This document shows positions 6,098-10,572 of a stretch of 25,953 nt of DNA, piece by piece. This stretch comes from a virus, in IMG/VR virus record IMGVR_UViG_3300047560_000467, positions 1 to 25,953 of that record, one strand, 5' to 3'. The notes under the pieces were generated by a model. That model ran no database searches and was not told where the DNA came from. It saw only the letters and a program-made list of their open reading frames with translations. Positions within the stretch are counted from its first letter, which is position 1; every line of letters starts with the position of its first letter. Both the position numbers and the translations under genes were made by a program.

Positions 6098-6187
6098 AAA
6101 AAAAAACCCTCTGATCTGGGCTTCAGGTCGCGGTGGTGGGTGAGCAAGAGATACTCGAAACACAACCGAAACCCAGATCAAAGGGTT
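6098..6187 (-). terminator. Strong intrinsic terminator or attenuator hairpin
   Basis: On the minus strand, arms 6187-6166 and 6126-6105 pair over about 22 bp with three G-U wobbles and no mismatch. The outer 16 bp are near-perfect: AACCCTTTGATCTGGG against CCCAGATCAGAGGGTT. A 39-nt loop separates the arms. The descending arm runs straight into nine T residues (plus-strand A run 6098-6106), the classic Rho-independent form. It lies downstream of the repressor gene and upstream of the methyltransferase operon, so it either ends the repressor transcript or acts as an attenuator. The plus-strand side has no comparable U tract. Confidence 0.75.
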
Positions 6188-6243
6188 CTTCTTCTCTTGT
6201 CGCCCCACCACAGAGCGGCCCGATCTTTCTCTCGGACAAACAC

Positions 6244-6272
6244 ACAGTAAACGACTTTTTTTTGTTTGTCAA
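6244..6272 (-). promoter_or_regulatory. Candidate leftward promoter directly after the repressor gene
   Basis: A perfect TTGACA (-35, 6272-6267) starts right at the repressor stop codon. Seventeen bases later comes TACTGT (-10, 6249-6244), a 3/6 match to TATAAT. A start near 6237 would give an RNA of about 140 nt ending at the strong hairpin. The -10 is weak, so this is tentative. Confidence 0.35.
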
Positions 6273-6494
6273 CTACTGCTGCGGGACGATCTCGGCAACC
6301 ATCTGCTCGACGGGGATGTAATCAACAGGATTGACCACCAGCGCCCCGTTCGTGATGACTTGGAGCTTGTACGCCACGCCCTCGGGAATCTGCCCCCGTT
6401 TAGCCCATTGGCTAACTGCCTGGCTTGTAATGCCCAATGCCTCTGCCAGTTTGCGCCGATTGCCGAAATGCAGCTCTGCCTGCTGAACTTTCAT
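6273..6494 (-). CDS. Cro/YdaS-like helix-turn-helix repressor, 73 aa
   Basis: A lambda-type helix-turn-helix spans about residues 11-35: GNRRKLAEALGITSQAVSQW then AKRGQIPEG. Residues LAEALGITSQAVSQW give turn Gly21 and recognition helix SQAVSQW, as in Cro/YdaS proteins. The length of 73 aa fits a minimal Cro-type regulator. It is read from a near-consensus promoter in the divergent region (6558-6529), with GGGGG just before ATG 6494-6492. It probably binds the repeated TTGCAAAG-like motifs and controls both its own gene and the rightward promoter at 6610, acting as the early switch. No CI-like partner gene is visible in the window. Confidence 0.85.
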   Translation of the reverse strand: MKVQQAELHFGNRRKLAEALGITSQAVSQWAKRGQIPEGVAYKLQVITNGALVVNPVDYIPVEQMVAEIVPQQ

Positions 6495-6519
6495 ACTGCC
6501 CCCTATAGTTAAAGAAAAC

Positions 6520-6603
6520 TTGCAAAGTATTGTATCCTGTGCAAAGCTATCTTGTCAAGCGCCGTTGCATTAGTTAACATTACTTTACAATTTTCCTTTG
6601 CAA
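6520..6603. promoter_or_regulatory. Cluster of operator-like motifs in the divergent control region
   Basis: Four copies of TTGCAAAG or a one-base variant occur here: 6520-6527 and 6539-6546 on plus (TTGCAAAG, GTGCAAAG), and 6603-6596 and 6590-6583 on minus (TTGCAAAG, TTGTAAAG). The plus copies are 19 bp apart and the minus copies 13 bp apart. They flank or overlap the leftward promoter elements, as expected for Cro/repressor binding. Binding is inferred, not shown. Confidence 0.45.
6529..6558 (-). promoter_or_regulatory. Promoter for the Cro-like gene
   Basis: A perfect TTGACA (6558-6553) and TACAAT (6534-6529, 5/6 match to TATAAT) are 18 bp apart on the minus strand. The start codon of the repressor follows 35 bp downstream of the -10. 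The surrounding TTGCAAAG-like motifs suggest autoregulation. Confidence 0.75.
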
Positions 6604-6609
6604 CAAGTG

Positions 6610-6638
6610 TTGACAATGTGCAATTAGGTAAGTAAAGT
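6610..6638 (+). promoter_or_regulatory. Rightward early promoter
   Basis: TTGACA (6610-6615) is a perfect -35. With a 17-bp spacer comes TAAAGT (6633-6638), a 4/6 -10. The first gene of the plus operon starts 44 bp further on. A TTGCAAAG-type motif (6603-6596) abuts the -35, so repression by the Cro-like protein is plausible. Confidence 0.75.
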
Positions 6639-6655
6639 CTGTCCTGTAGCACTTG

Positions 6656-6674
6656 ATTGACAACAACAAAGGAG
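6656..6674 (+). repeat. Repeated leader/RBS module, copy 1
   Basis: ATTGACAACAACAAAGGAG lies just before the ATG at 6682. A near-copy lies before the next gene (6913-6929). The GGAG is the ribosome site. The shared CAACAACA stretch may be a translation enhancer or a remnant of duplication. A similar GAGGAACAACA precedes mazG. Confidence 0.6.
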
Positions 6675-6681
6675 CAACAAA

Positions 6682-6885
6682 ATGAACCGCGACAAAATGA
6701 TCGAACTGATGGAAACCGGCGCAACGTTTGATTGGAACGAAGAAAAATTCTTCCACAGCAGTTTTCGCAAAGGTTGGAGGAAAGTGGAACGAAGCAACAT
6801 TTCATGGCAGGCAGTTAAACGGATGCACGGAATTGGTGGAACAAAACGGCTCGTAGAAGAAAACAAAATTTACCGATTGGTCTGA
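6682..6885 (+). CDS. Hypothetical basic protein, 67 aa, first gene of the plus operon
   Basis: It begins MNRDKMIELMETGATFDWNE and continues with a Lys/Arg/Trp-rich centre (FRKGWRKVERSNISWQAVKR), ending TKRLVEENKIYRLV. I do not recognise a family with function. Basic and aromatic residues would suit DNA or RNA binding, and as the first early gene it could be a regulator. The start is well supported: AAAGGAG eight nt upstream and a promoter 44 bp before it. A GC hairpin follows the stop. Confidence 0.65.
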   Translation: MNRDKMIELMETGATFDWNEEKFFHSSFRKGWRKVERSNISWQAVKRMHGIGGTKRLVEENKIYRLV

Positions 6886-6892
6886 ACAAACA

Positions 6893-6908
6893 GGGGGCGC
6901 AAGCCCCC
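6893..6908 (+). other. Small GNRA-type hairpin between the first two plus genes
   Basis: GGGGGC and GCCCCC form a perfect 6-bp stem around the tetraloop GCAA. No T run follows, so it is unlikely to be a full terminator. It may stabilise the mRNA end or tune expression of the downstream gene, whose ribosome site starts 17 nt later. Confidence 0.45.
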
Positions 6909-6912
6909 GCTA

Positions 6913-6929
6913 ATTGACAACAACAGGAG
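6913..6929 (+). repeat. Repeated leader/RBS module, copy 2
   Basis: ATTGACAACAACAGGAG is a copy of the module at 6656-6674 with AA removed before GGAG. It decides the start of the next gene: ATG at 6935, six bases after the ribosome site, not the in-frame TTG inside the module. Confidence 0.6.
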
Positions 6930-6934
6930 ACACC

Positions 6935-7141
6935 ATGAACCTCTGCAAAGACTGTAAGCACTACAAGAAAAACGCCGACAACATCGAGGCATCTGAATGC
7001 ACACGCAAGCCGCAATTCTCGCCCATCAGCGGAAGCGTACTGCCGACTTTCTGCAACCTTGAACGCGCTGCTTGGGGAACGTGCAAACACGAAGGCATCC
7101 ATTGGGCGCTGCCGGAAACCACAACGGCAATTGAATCATGA
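6935..7141 (+). CDS. Small zinc-ribbon-like Cys-rich protein, 68 aa
   Basis: From ATG 6935 the protein reads MNLCKDCKHYKKNADNIEAS and has Cys at 4, 7, 22, 40 and 50, with His at 9, 52 and 56. The opening CxxCKHY, a later CTRKP, and SPISGSVLPTFCNLER match a family of very short phage proteins with a likely structural zinc site. No activity is known. Possible roles are host-protein binding or transcription control. The start is fixed by the leader module just upstream; its TGA overlaps the ATG of the 24-aa membrane protein gene. Confidence 0.7.
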   Translation: MNLCKDCKHYKKNADNIEASECTRKPQFSPISGSVLPTFCNLERAAWGTCKHEGIHWALPETTTAIES

Positions 7142-7212
7142 CCGGCGACCGCGCAGTAGCTATTGGTTTCACCATCATTTTTTTACTGATCGTCACGGGG
7201 GTACTGGCATGA
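7138..7212 (+). CDS. 24-residue single-pass membrane microprotein
   Basis: The frame encodes MTGDRAVAIGFTIIFLLIVT followed by GVLA. Four or five polar N-terminal residues precede one hydrophobic helix of about 18 residues that reaches the C-terminus. Its ATG overlaps the TGA of the upstream gene and its TGA overlaps the ATG of erf (ATGA at both ends), which fits the pattern of real neighbours and makes translation likely. It may be a membrane peptide with its own role or a coupling peptide that sets erf translation. Too short for homology-based calls. Confidence 0.55.
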   Translation: MTGDRAVAIGFTIIFLLIVTGVLA

Positions 7213-7796
7213 ACAAATCCGAATCCATCGCAAATCTTGCGACCGCGCTGGCAATGGCGCAAATGAACATCAAAGGCGCAATCAAGGATAGTAACAATCC
7301 TTTCTTCAAATCCAAGTACGCCGACCTGTCCTCGGTGGTCGAAGCCATTCGTCCTGCCTTTGGTCAATGCGGGTTGAGCTACATTCAGCGGGTTGAGCCG
7401 TCCGATAAAGACGAAGTACGCGTTGAAACAATCCTGCTCCACGCATCCGGTGAGTGGTTGTCCTGTGGGGTGCTTAACTTGCCGGTCAGCAAGGCTGATG
7501 CCCAAGGCTACGGTAGTGCTTTGACGTATGCCCGCAGGTATAGCCTTGCCGCTGCCTGTGGTGTTGCTCCCGAAGATGACGACGGCAATGCGGCAAGCGG
7601 TAAGAATGCCCCTCAGAAACGCTTAGAAACGCTCAACACGCATTTGGACGCTATCGCCGCAGTTATTACACAGGATGCGCTGAAAACGGCTTACACGGTT
7701 GCCTATAAAGCCGCCAAAGAAGTTAACGATAACGAAGCCATGACAGCTATTGTCGCCGCCAAGAATTCCCGCAAAGCCGAACTGGAGGAAGCATGA
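7209..7796 (+). CDS. erf: ERF family single-strand annealing protein, 195 aa
   Basis: It begins MNKSESIANLATALAMAQMN, followed by NPFFKSKYADLSSVVEAIRP. This is the ERF signature: an alpha-helical lead, then F-F-x-S-x-Y-A-x-L. Further on are FGQCGLSYIQRV, LHASGEWLSCGVL, AQGYGSALTYARRYSLAAAC and GVAPEDDDGN, all typical of the N-terminal annealing core. The C-terminal part (about 135-195) is a helical, charged region. ERF proteins anneal complementary ssDNA during phage recombination and usually pair with an exonuclease; a YqaJ gene follows here. Earlier in-frame starts would overlap the two genes upstream, so I take ATG 7209. Confidence 0.93.
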   Translation: MNKSESIANLATALAMAQMNIKGAIKDSNNPFFKSKYADLSSVVEAIRPAFGQCGLSYIQRVEPSDKDEVRVETILLHASGEWLSCGVLNLPVSKADAQGYGSALTYARRYSLAAACGVAPEDDDGNAASGKNAPQKRLETLNTHLDAIAAVITQDALKTAYTVAYKAAKEVNDNEAMTAIVAAKNSRKAELEEA

Positions 7797-7996
7797 ACAA
7801 TCAACCAGCATTTCCTGCGCCATCAGGAGTCGCTCACATTACCGACCAAGGCATGACTCTGCGCGACTACTTTGCAGCGAAGGCACTACAAGTCTTTTAC
7901 AAAGATTTGGTTGGCGATGAATCCACACACCCCGACTCTGTTGCGTACTGGTGCTACCTGATGGCAGACGCAATGCTGAAAGCGAGGGAAGCATGA
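7793..7996 (+). CDS. Small conserved phage protein (GMTLRDYFAAKA type), 67 aa
   Basis: The protein contains GMTLRDYFAAKALQVFYKDL and ends in YLMADAMLKAREA. This DYFAAKA / (W/L)MADAMLxAR pattern is very common in small early phage genes, including in phages of Proteobacteria, but no function is known to me. It is predicted to be mostly helical. ATGA overlaps link it to both erf and the exonuclease gene. It sits between a recombination pair, so a supporting role is possible; that is inference from position. Confidence 0.7.
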   Translation: MNNQPAFPAPSGVAHITDQGMTLRDYFAAKALQVFYKDLVGDESTHPDSVAYWCYLMADAMLKAREA

Positions 7997-8607
7997 AAGT
8001 TTTGTCAATGCCGCAGGGTAGCCCCGAATGGCTCGCCGCTCGCGCCGGTAAGGTCACAGCCAGCCGGATCAACGATGTTATGGCATCCAAGACCACAGCA
8101 GCTTATCGGGATTACAGGGCGCAGATTGTGGCTGAGATTCTGACGGGTCAACCGCAGGAATCCGGCTTTACCAATGTTGCAATGCAATGGGGAACGGAGC
8201 AAGAAAAGTTTGCCCGCGCTGAGTACGAACTCGCTTGCGATTGGACGGTGGACGAAATCGGAATCGTGCTGCATCCAACAATTGAACGTGGCGCAGCTTC
8301 ACCTGATGGACTGGTGTCTACCAATGGCTTAGTGGAAATCAAGTGCCCTAAGACGGCTACGCACCTGCAAACGTTGGTGGACAAGAAACAGCCTCGCCAA
8401 TACGAAAATCAAATGCTGTGGCAAATGGCTTGCACCGGTCGGGAATGGTGCGACTTTGTGTCATACGATCCGCGACTGCCCGAAGATTTGCAGTTGTTTG
8501 TGCATAGGTTCGACCGCGATGACAAGCGCATCGAGGAAATCGAAGCAGCAGTAACTCAGTTCTTAAATGAAGTAACCGAAATGATTGACAACATAAGGAA
8601 GAAATGA
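7993..8607 (+). CDS. YqaJ-type phage recombination exonuclease, 204 aa
   Basis: This is a lambda-Exo-like PD-(D/E)XK nuclease. It begins MKVLSMPQGSPEWLAARAGK, then VTASRINDVM. WGTEQEKFARAEYE supplies the helix with conserved Glu69/Glu71. SPDG has catalytic Asp105, and VEIKCPK has Glu115 and Lys117. After this comes QYENQMLWQMACTG, the usual QxQxQ-like helix. It should degrade one strand of linear dsDNA 5' to 3' so that the ERF protein can anneal the ssDNA. The start ATG 7993 overlaps the preceding TGA; the earlier in-frame start adds 14 unsupported residues. The product is complete. Confidence 0.92.
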   Translation: MKVLSMPQGSPEWLAARAGKVTASRINDVMASKTTAAYRDYRAQIVAEILTGQPQESGFTNVAMQWGTEQEKFARAEYELACDWTVDEIGIVLHPTIERGAASPDGLVSTNGLVEIKCPKTATHLQTLVDKKQPRQYENQMLWQMACTGREWCDFVSYDPRLPEDLQLFVHRFDRDDKRIEEIEAAVTQFLNEVTEMIDNIRKK

Positions 8608-8855
8608 TGGCTTACATACCGAAACCTGGCAGCTTCACGCTGTTCAAAAACGCCAAGAAGGAAACCGACAATCATCCTGACTACAGGGGCGATGGCTTGG
8701 ACATGAACGGCGAACCTGTGTGGGTATCAGCTTGGATTCGTGAGGGCGCAAAAGGCAAGTTCATGTCGTGCAGTATGCAGCACAAGAACAAAGACCAGCC
8801 CAAACAAAAGAAAGCTGGCGATATGTCGGACTTAGATAACGACATCCCTTTCTAG
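8604..8855 (+). CDS. Small SSB-tip protein, putative ssDNA-binding accessory, 83 aa
   Basis: The body includes SFTLFKNAKKETDNHPDYRG and PVWVSAWIREGAKGKFMSCS, a short beta-rich pattern seen in phage DUF736-like/OB-type proteins. The C-terminus ends MSDLDNDIPF, nearly identical to the acidic DDDIPF tip with which bacterial SSB recruits partner proteins. It is shorter than a classical SSB (about 110 aa for the OB domain alone), so ssDNA binding is not certain. Immediately following the exonuclease with an ATGA overlap, it probably belongs to the ERF-YqaJ recombination module. A second ATG three bases later could also be the start. Confidence 0.65.
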   Translation: MMAYIPKPGSFTLFKNAKKETDNHPDYRGDGLDMNGEPVWVSAWIREGAKGKFMSCSMQHKNKDQPKQKKAGDMSDLDNDIPF

Positions 8856-8860
8856 TCAAC

Positions 8861-8947
8861 GGGGGAAAGTTGGTTAGCAATCCCGGCAGTAGGACAACCG
8901 ATATGCAAACTTGCCTTGCAAAATCGGGCTAACACAACAAGTACCCC
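8861..8947 (+). ncRNA. Candidate structured RNA leader upstream of mazG
   Basis: This 87-nt intergenic element folds on paper into nested helices. P0 is GGGG (8862-8865) with CCCC (8944-8947). P1 is GTTG-GTTAGC (8869-8878) with GCTAAC-a-CAAC (8928-8938), 10 bp with one bulged A. P2 is CCGAT (8898-8902) with ATCGG (8923-8927). P3 is TGCAA (8904-8908) with TTGCA (8916-8920), closing a 7-nt loop. P2 abuts P1 on the 3' side. A 19-nt unpaired strand (8879-8897) remains; its CCCG (8882-8885) could instead pair with CGGG (8925-8928), giving a switchable alternative. The ribosome site of mazG (GAGGA, 8956-8960) lies just outside. I cannot match it to a known riboswitch class. It could also be a DNA-level structure. 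Confidence 0.45.
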
Positions 8948-8966
8948 ACCAATTTGAGGAACAACA

Positions 8967-9275
8967 ATGGACTACGATTATTTTGGAAAAATTCGTGAAT
9001 GGGCAAATGATCGCAACTTAGTCAAAGGTAGCACCCTGCAAGCGCAAGTGGTCAAGCTGCTAGAGGAATCCGGTGAACTTGCTGCTGGCGTTGCTCGCAA
9101 TGACATAGACCGCATCGTTGATTCAATCGGCGACATTATGGTTGTGTTGACCATCATTGCCGCGCAGATTGATATGCCAGTCGAAGAATGCCTTGATCTT
9201 GTGTGGCAAGAAATCCGCTACCGCAAAGGCAAGATGGTTGACGGCATCTTTGTGAAAGAAAACGACAATGGATGA
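8967..9275 (+). CDS. MazG-like nucleotide pyrophosphohydrolase, 102 aa
   Basis: It contains the MazG/all-alpha NTP-PPase pattern: LLEESGELAAGVAR with E33, E34 and E37, then RIVDSIGDIMVVLTII with D52 and D56 as the second metal-binding helix. The ExxE/D-x-x-x-D set coordinates Mg in family members that hydrolyse (d)NTPs to (d)NMP plus PPi. Single-domain versions of about 100 aa are common in phages and may trim aberrant nucleotides or lower ppGpp-type signals; which applies here is unknown. It has a good ribosome site (TTGAGGA, 7 nt from ATG) and follows a structured leader, so its expression may be controlled separately. Confidence 0.87.
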   Translation: MDYDYFGKIREWANDRNLVKGSTLQAQVVKLLEESGELAAGVARNDIDRIVDSIGDIMVVLTIIAAQIDMPVEECLDLVWQEIRYRKGKMVDGIFVKENDNG

Positions 9276-9648
9276 AGAAGCTCAAACTGTAGCTTGCACA
9301 CAGTTGCTTGCAAATGTCGTAAGCCTTGCGGTACTTGATGCGTGTCTTAAGCCGGTCAAACGCAAAGGCCCGGAAAGGCACAAGGTTGACATAGCGCAAG
9401 ACAAAGCCATCGACGCAATGATGTTTCTAATGGACGGCGCACAGCACTACGTCGAAATGATCGGCATGGAAGGCGAGCGATTCAAGAAACAACTGATAAA
9501 AGCAATGTGGGACGAATCGCCAAACTATTTCACCAACACCATCACCGCAGAACAACGCCGCAATTTTCGATTCAATCTTTACTTTTGGCAAAACAACCCT
9601 GCTCGACGCAGGTTCTTACCGGAGGATGATAACGATGAGATTAGCTGA
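9268..9648 (+). CDS. Hypothetical phage protein, 126 aa
   Basis: I do not recognise a characterised family. The protein has a helical N-terminus (TQLLANVVSLAVLDACL), a basic patch (KPVKRKGPERHK), and AIDAMMFLMDGAQHYVEMIG. It ends in FNLYFWQNNPARRRFLPEDD. The basic and aromatic parts would suit a nucleic-acid or replication accessory role; this is inference. It overlaps the last 8 bp of mazG, and its own end overlaps the next gene's start region, so it is firmly in the operon. Confidence 0.6.
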   Translation: MDEEAQTVACTQLLANVVSLAVLDACLKPVKRKGPERHKVDIAQDKAIDAMMFLMDGAQHYVEMIGMEGERFKKQLIKAMWDESPNYFTNTITAEQRRNFRFNLYFWQNNPARRRFLPEDDNDEIS

Positions 9649-9898
9649 TGCAATTAACTGGATGATGACTTACGACGCATTGCAGCCCGATCTGATAGAC
9701 GTATCAAACTGGAGGCCACACGATCCACGCCGATACGACGAAAAACGCAAAGGCTGCATTGAGTACCTGCGGGAACGTAATCTCTACATTCTCGACGGCA
9801 AATTCACGCCTACCAAAGCCTCACACACCGACATTACCGTGATCTTCAACCGCGCCCGCCAGCAACAGGGCGAAACATTGATACAGGTAGCTAAATGA
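9635..9898 (+). CDS. Hypothetical phage protein, 87 aa
   Basis: I use ATG 9635 (MRLADAINWMMTYDALQPD), which has GGAGG nine bases upstream; an ATG three codons earlier overlaps that site. The centre reads DVSNWRPHDPRRYDEKRKGC, then a segment (YLRERNLYILDGKFTPTKAS) that suggests a small alpha/beta or helical domain. It is basic and Trp/Tyr-rich, and no family is recognised. Its TGA overlaps the ATG of the lipoprotein gene (ATGA), so it belongs to the same transcript. Confidence 0.6.
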   Translation: MRLADAINWMMTYDALQPDLIDVSNWRPHDPRRYDEKRKGCIEYLRERNLYILDGKFTPTKASHTDITVIFNRARQQQGETLIQVAK

Positions 9899-10155
9899 AA
9901 ACTTTACTTTGCTTCGCAGTCATCATGCTAAGCGGCTGTGCATCGCTGCAAACTGCCAGCACTACCGTTCCCGAAGCTGTCTCAAGTCTGCAAGTGGAAA
10001 AGGAAGTCCCACCGCTGTCCAGGCTGGAAGTTATCAACGGGATTGGCGAGTGCGAGAAAGCCGGTATGCGCCCCGTAGTCATCAGCACGAAGCGCAAGGT
10101 CAATAATCAGCTTGTTCCGTCTGTGGTGGATGTAACGTGCCTGCCCAAGCTCTGA
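9895..10155 (+). CDS. Small phage lipoprotein, 86 aa
   Basis: The N-terminus MKTLLCFAVIMLSGCASLQT is a lipoprotein signal peptide: Lys2, a hydrophobic core and the lipobox L-S-G-C with Cys15 as the lipidation site. The next residues (AS) do not signal inner-membrane retention, so the mature protein probably reaches the outer membrane. After a Ser/Thr/Val linker come LEVINGIGECEKAGMRPVVI and VDVTCLPKL, with two Cys that may pair. It is not proline-rich and has no overlapping Rz frame, so an o-spanin (Rz1) role is only one option. Superinfection exclusion is another. It sits in the early operon, not beside the lysis genes. Confidence 0.75.
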   Translation: MKTLLCFAVIMLSGCASLQTASTTVPEAVSSLQVEKEVPPLSRLEVINGIGECEKAGMRPVVISTKRKVNNQLVPSVVDVTCLPKL

Positions 10156-10547
10156 AACCCCGCGCCCGTCAGATCATCGCTGCCATGCGTGAAGTGTTAG
10201 CCCGCGACCTTGAAATGACTGGCTTCAACATAGCCGAAGTCTTGAATGAGGATGTGGGAACGATTGGCAGCTATCTCAACGGCATGGCAAAGGATGGCTT
10301 AGTGTTTCGCATGGGTCTTAGGCTGCAATACAACGGCAAAACACGGACGAAGCATATGCTGTGGCGGCTCAATCACAAACTAATCAGGGAATTGGAAAAT
10401 GGGTCAACCGCGACGATGGAGGCTGGAGGGGCATCCAGCGCAATGCTCCAAGTGCAAAGCAATCAAGGAATCAGACCAGTTCAATTTGACAAAATACGGG
10501 ACGCTCTCGTCTTGGTGCAAAGAGTGTCACCGCGTTCTGTGCCGTGA
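10137..10547 (+). CDS. Winged-helix-like protein with an overlapped C-terminal tail
   Basis: The only start that preserves the fold is GTG 10137, with GGTGGA just upstream, inside the last 19 bp of the lipoprotein gene. Residues ARQIIAAMREVLARDLEMTG, then NIAEVLNEDVGTIGSYLNGM and KDGLVFRMGLRLQYNGKTRT, look like a winged helix-turn-helix with a basic wing. The core seems to end near HKLIRELENGS. The last ~50 residues are low in pattern and share their DNA with the zinc-finger gene (10399-10572) in another frame, so the true tail or the present stop may have changed by frameshift. Likely DNA-binding; no target seen. Confidence 0.5.
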   Translation: MPAQALKPRARQIIAAMREVLARDLEMTGFNIAEVLNEDVGTIGSYLNGMAKDGLVFRMGLRLQYNGKTRTKHMLWRLNHKLIRELENGSTATMEAGGASSAMLQVQSNQGIRPVQFDKIRDALVLVQRVSPRSVP

Positions 10548-10572
10548 AAATTATCACAGGGGGAAAAAATGA
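10399..10572 (+). CDS. Small zinc-finger protein, 57 aa
   Basis: Translation from ATG 10399 gives MGQPRRWRLEGHPAQCSKCK, with Cys at 16, 19, 40 and 43 and another at 48. SSWCKECHRVLCRENYHRGK completes a CxxC-20-CxxC zinc-ribbon-like unit, similar to the short HNH-adjacent zinc proteins found in phage early regions. The frame shares 149 bp with the previous gene in a different phase, but its conserved Cys spacing argues that this is the functional frame there. Its stop overlaps the ATG of the small membrane protein gene (ATGA). DNA, RNA or protein binding is possible. Confidence 0.6.
   Translation: MGQPRRWRLEGHPAQCSKCKAIKESDQFNLTKYGTLSSWCKECHRVLCRENYHRGKK

Larger units (their letters stand above)
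5883..6272. other. Non-coding stretch between repressor and methyltransferase genes
   Basis: I see no convincing gene here. A 73-codon frame exists (5944-6165) but it has no ribosome site, sits on the terminator hairpin and has unrelated composition. The stretch holds, in order of minus-strand transcription: a promoter-like pair (6272-6244), a very stable hairpin plus nine-base T run (6187-6098), a short palindrome (6075-6086), a tandem heptamer (5965-5978) and a GC hairpin flanked by imperfect direct repeats just before the methyltransferase start. It therefore looks like a dense leader or regulatory segment. Confidence 0.6.

Noticed and set aside
5944-6165. 73-codon minus frame in the non-coding stretch
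   Set aside because: It runs through the strong hairpin and T run, has no ribosome site, and shows no recognisable domain. The DNA is better explained as leader and terminator.
5883-6272. tRNA or tRNA-like element
   Set aside because: Short stems and a TTTCGAGT stretch were checked but no cloverleaf with acceptor, anticodon and T arms can be formed.
6893-6908. Reading the GC hairpin as a terminator of the first plus gene
   Set aside because: No T run follows, and the next gene has only a ribosome module and no promoter, so read-through is needed.
7026-7505. 159-codon minus frame over erf
   Set aside because: It is antisense to the well-supported ERF gene and two coupled small genes, with no domain signal.
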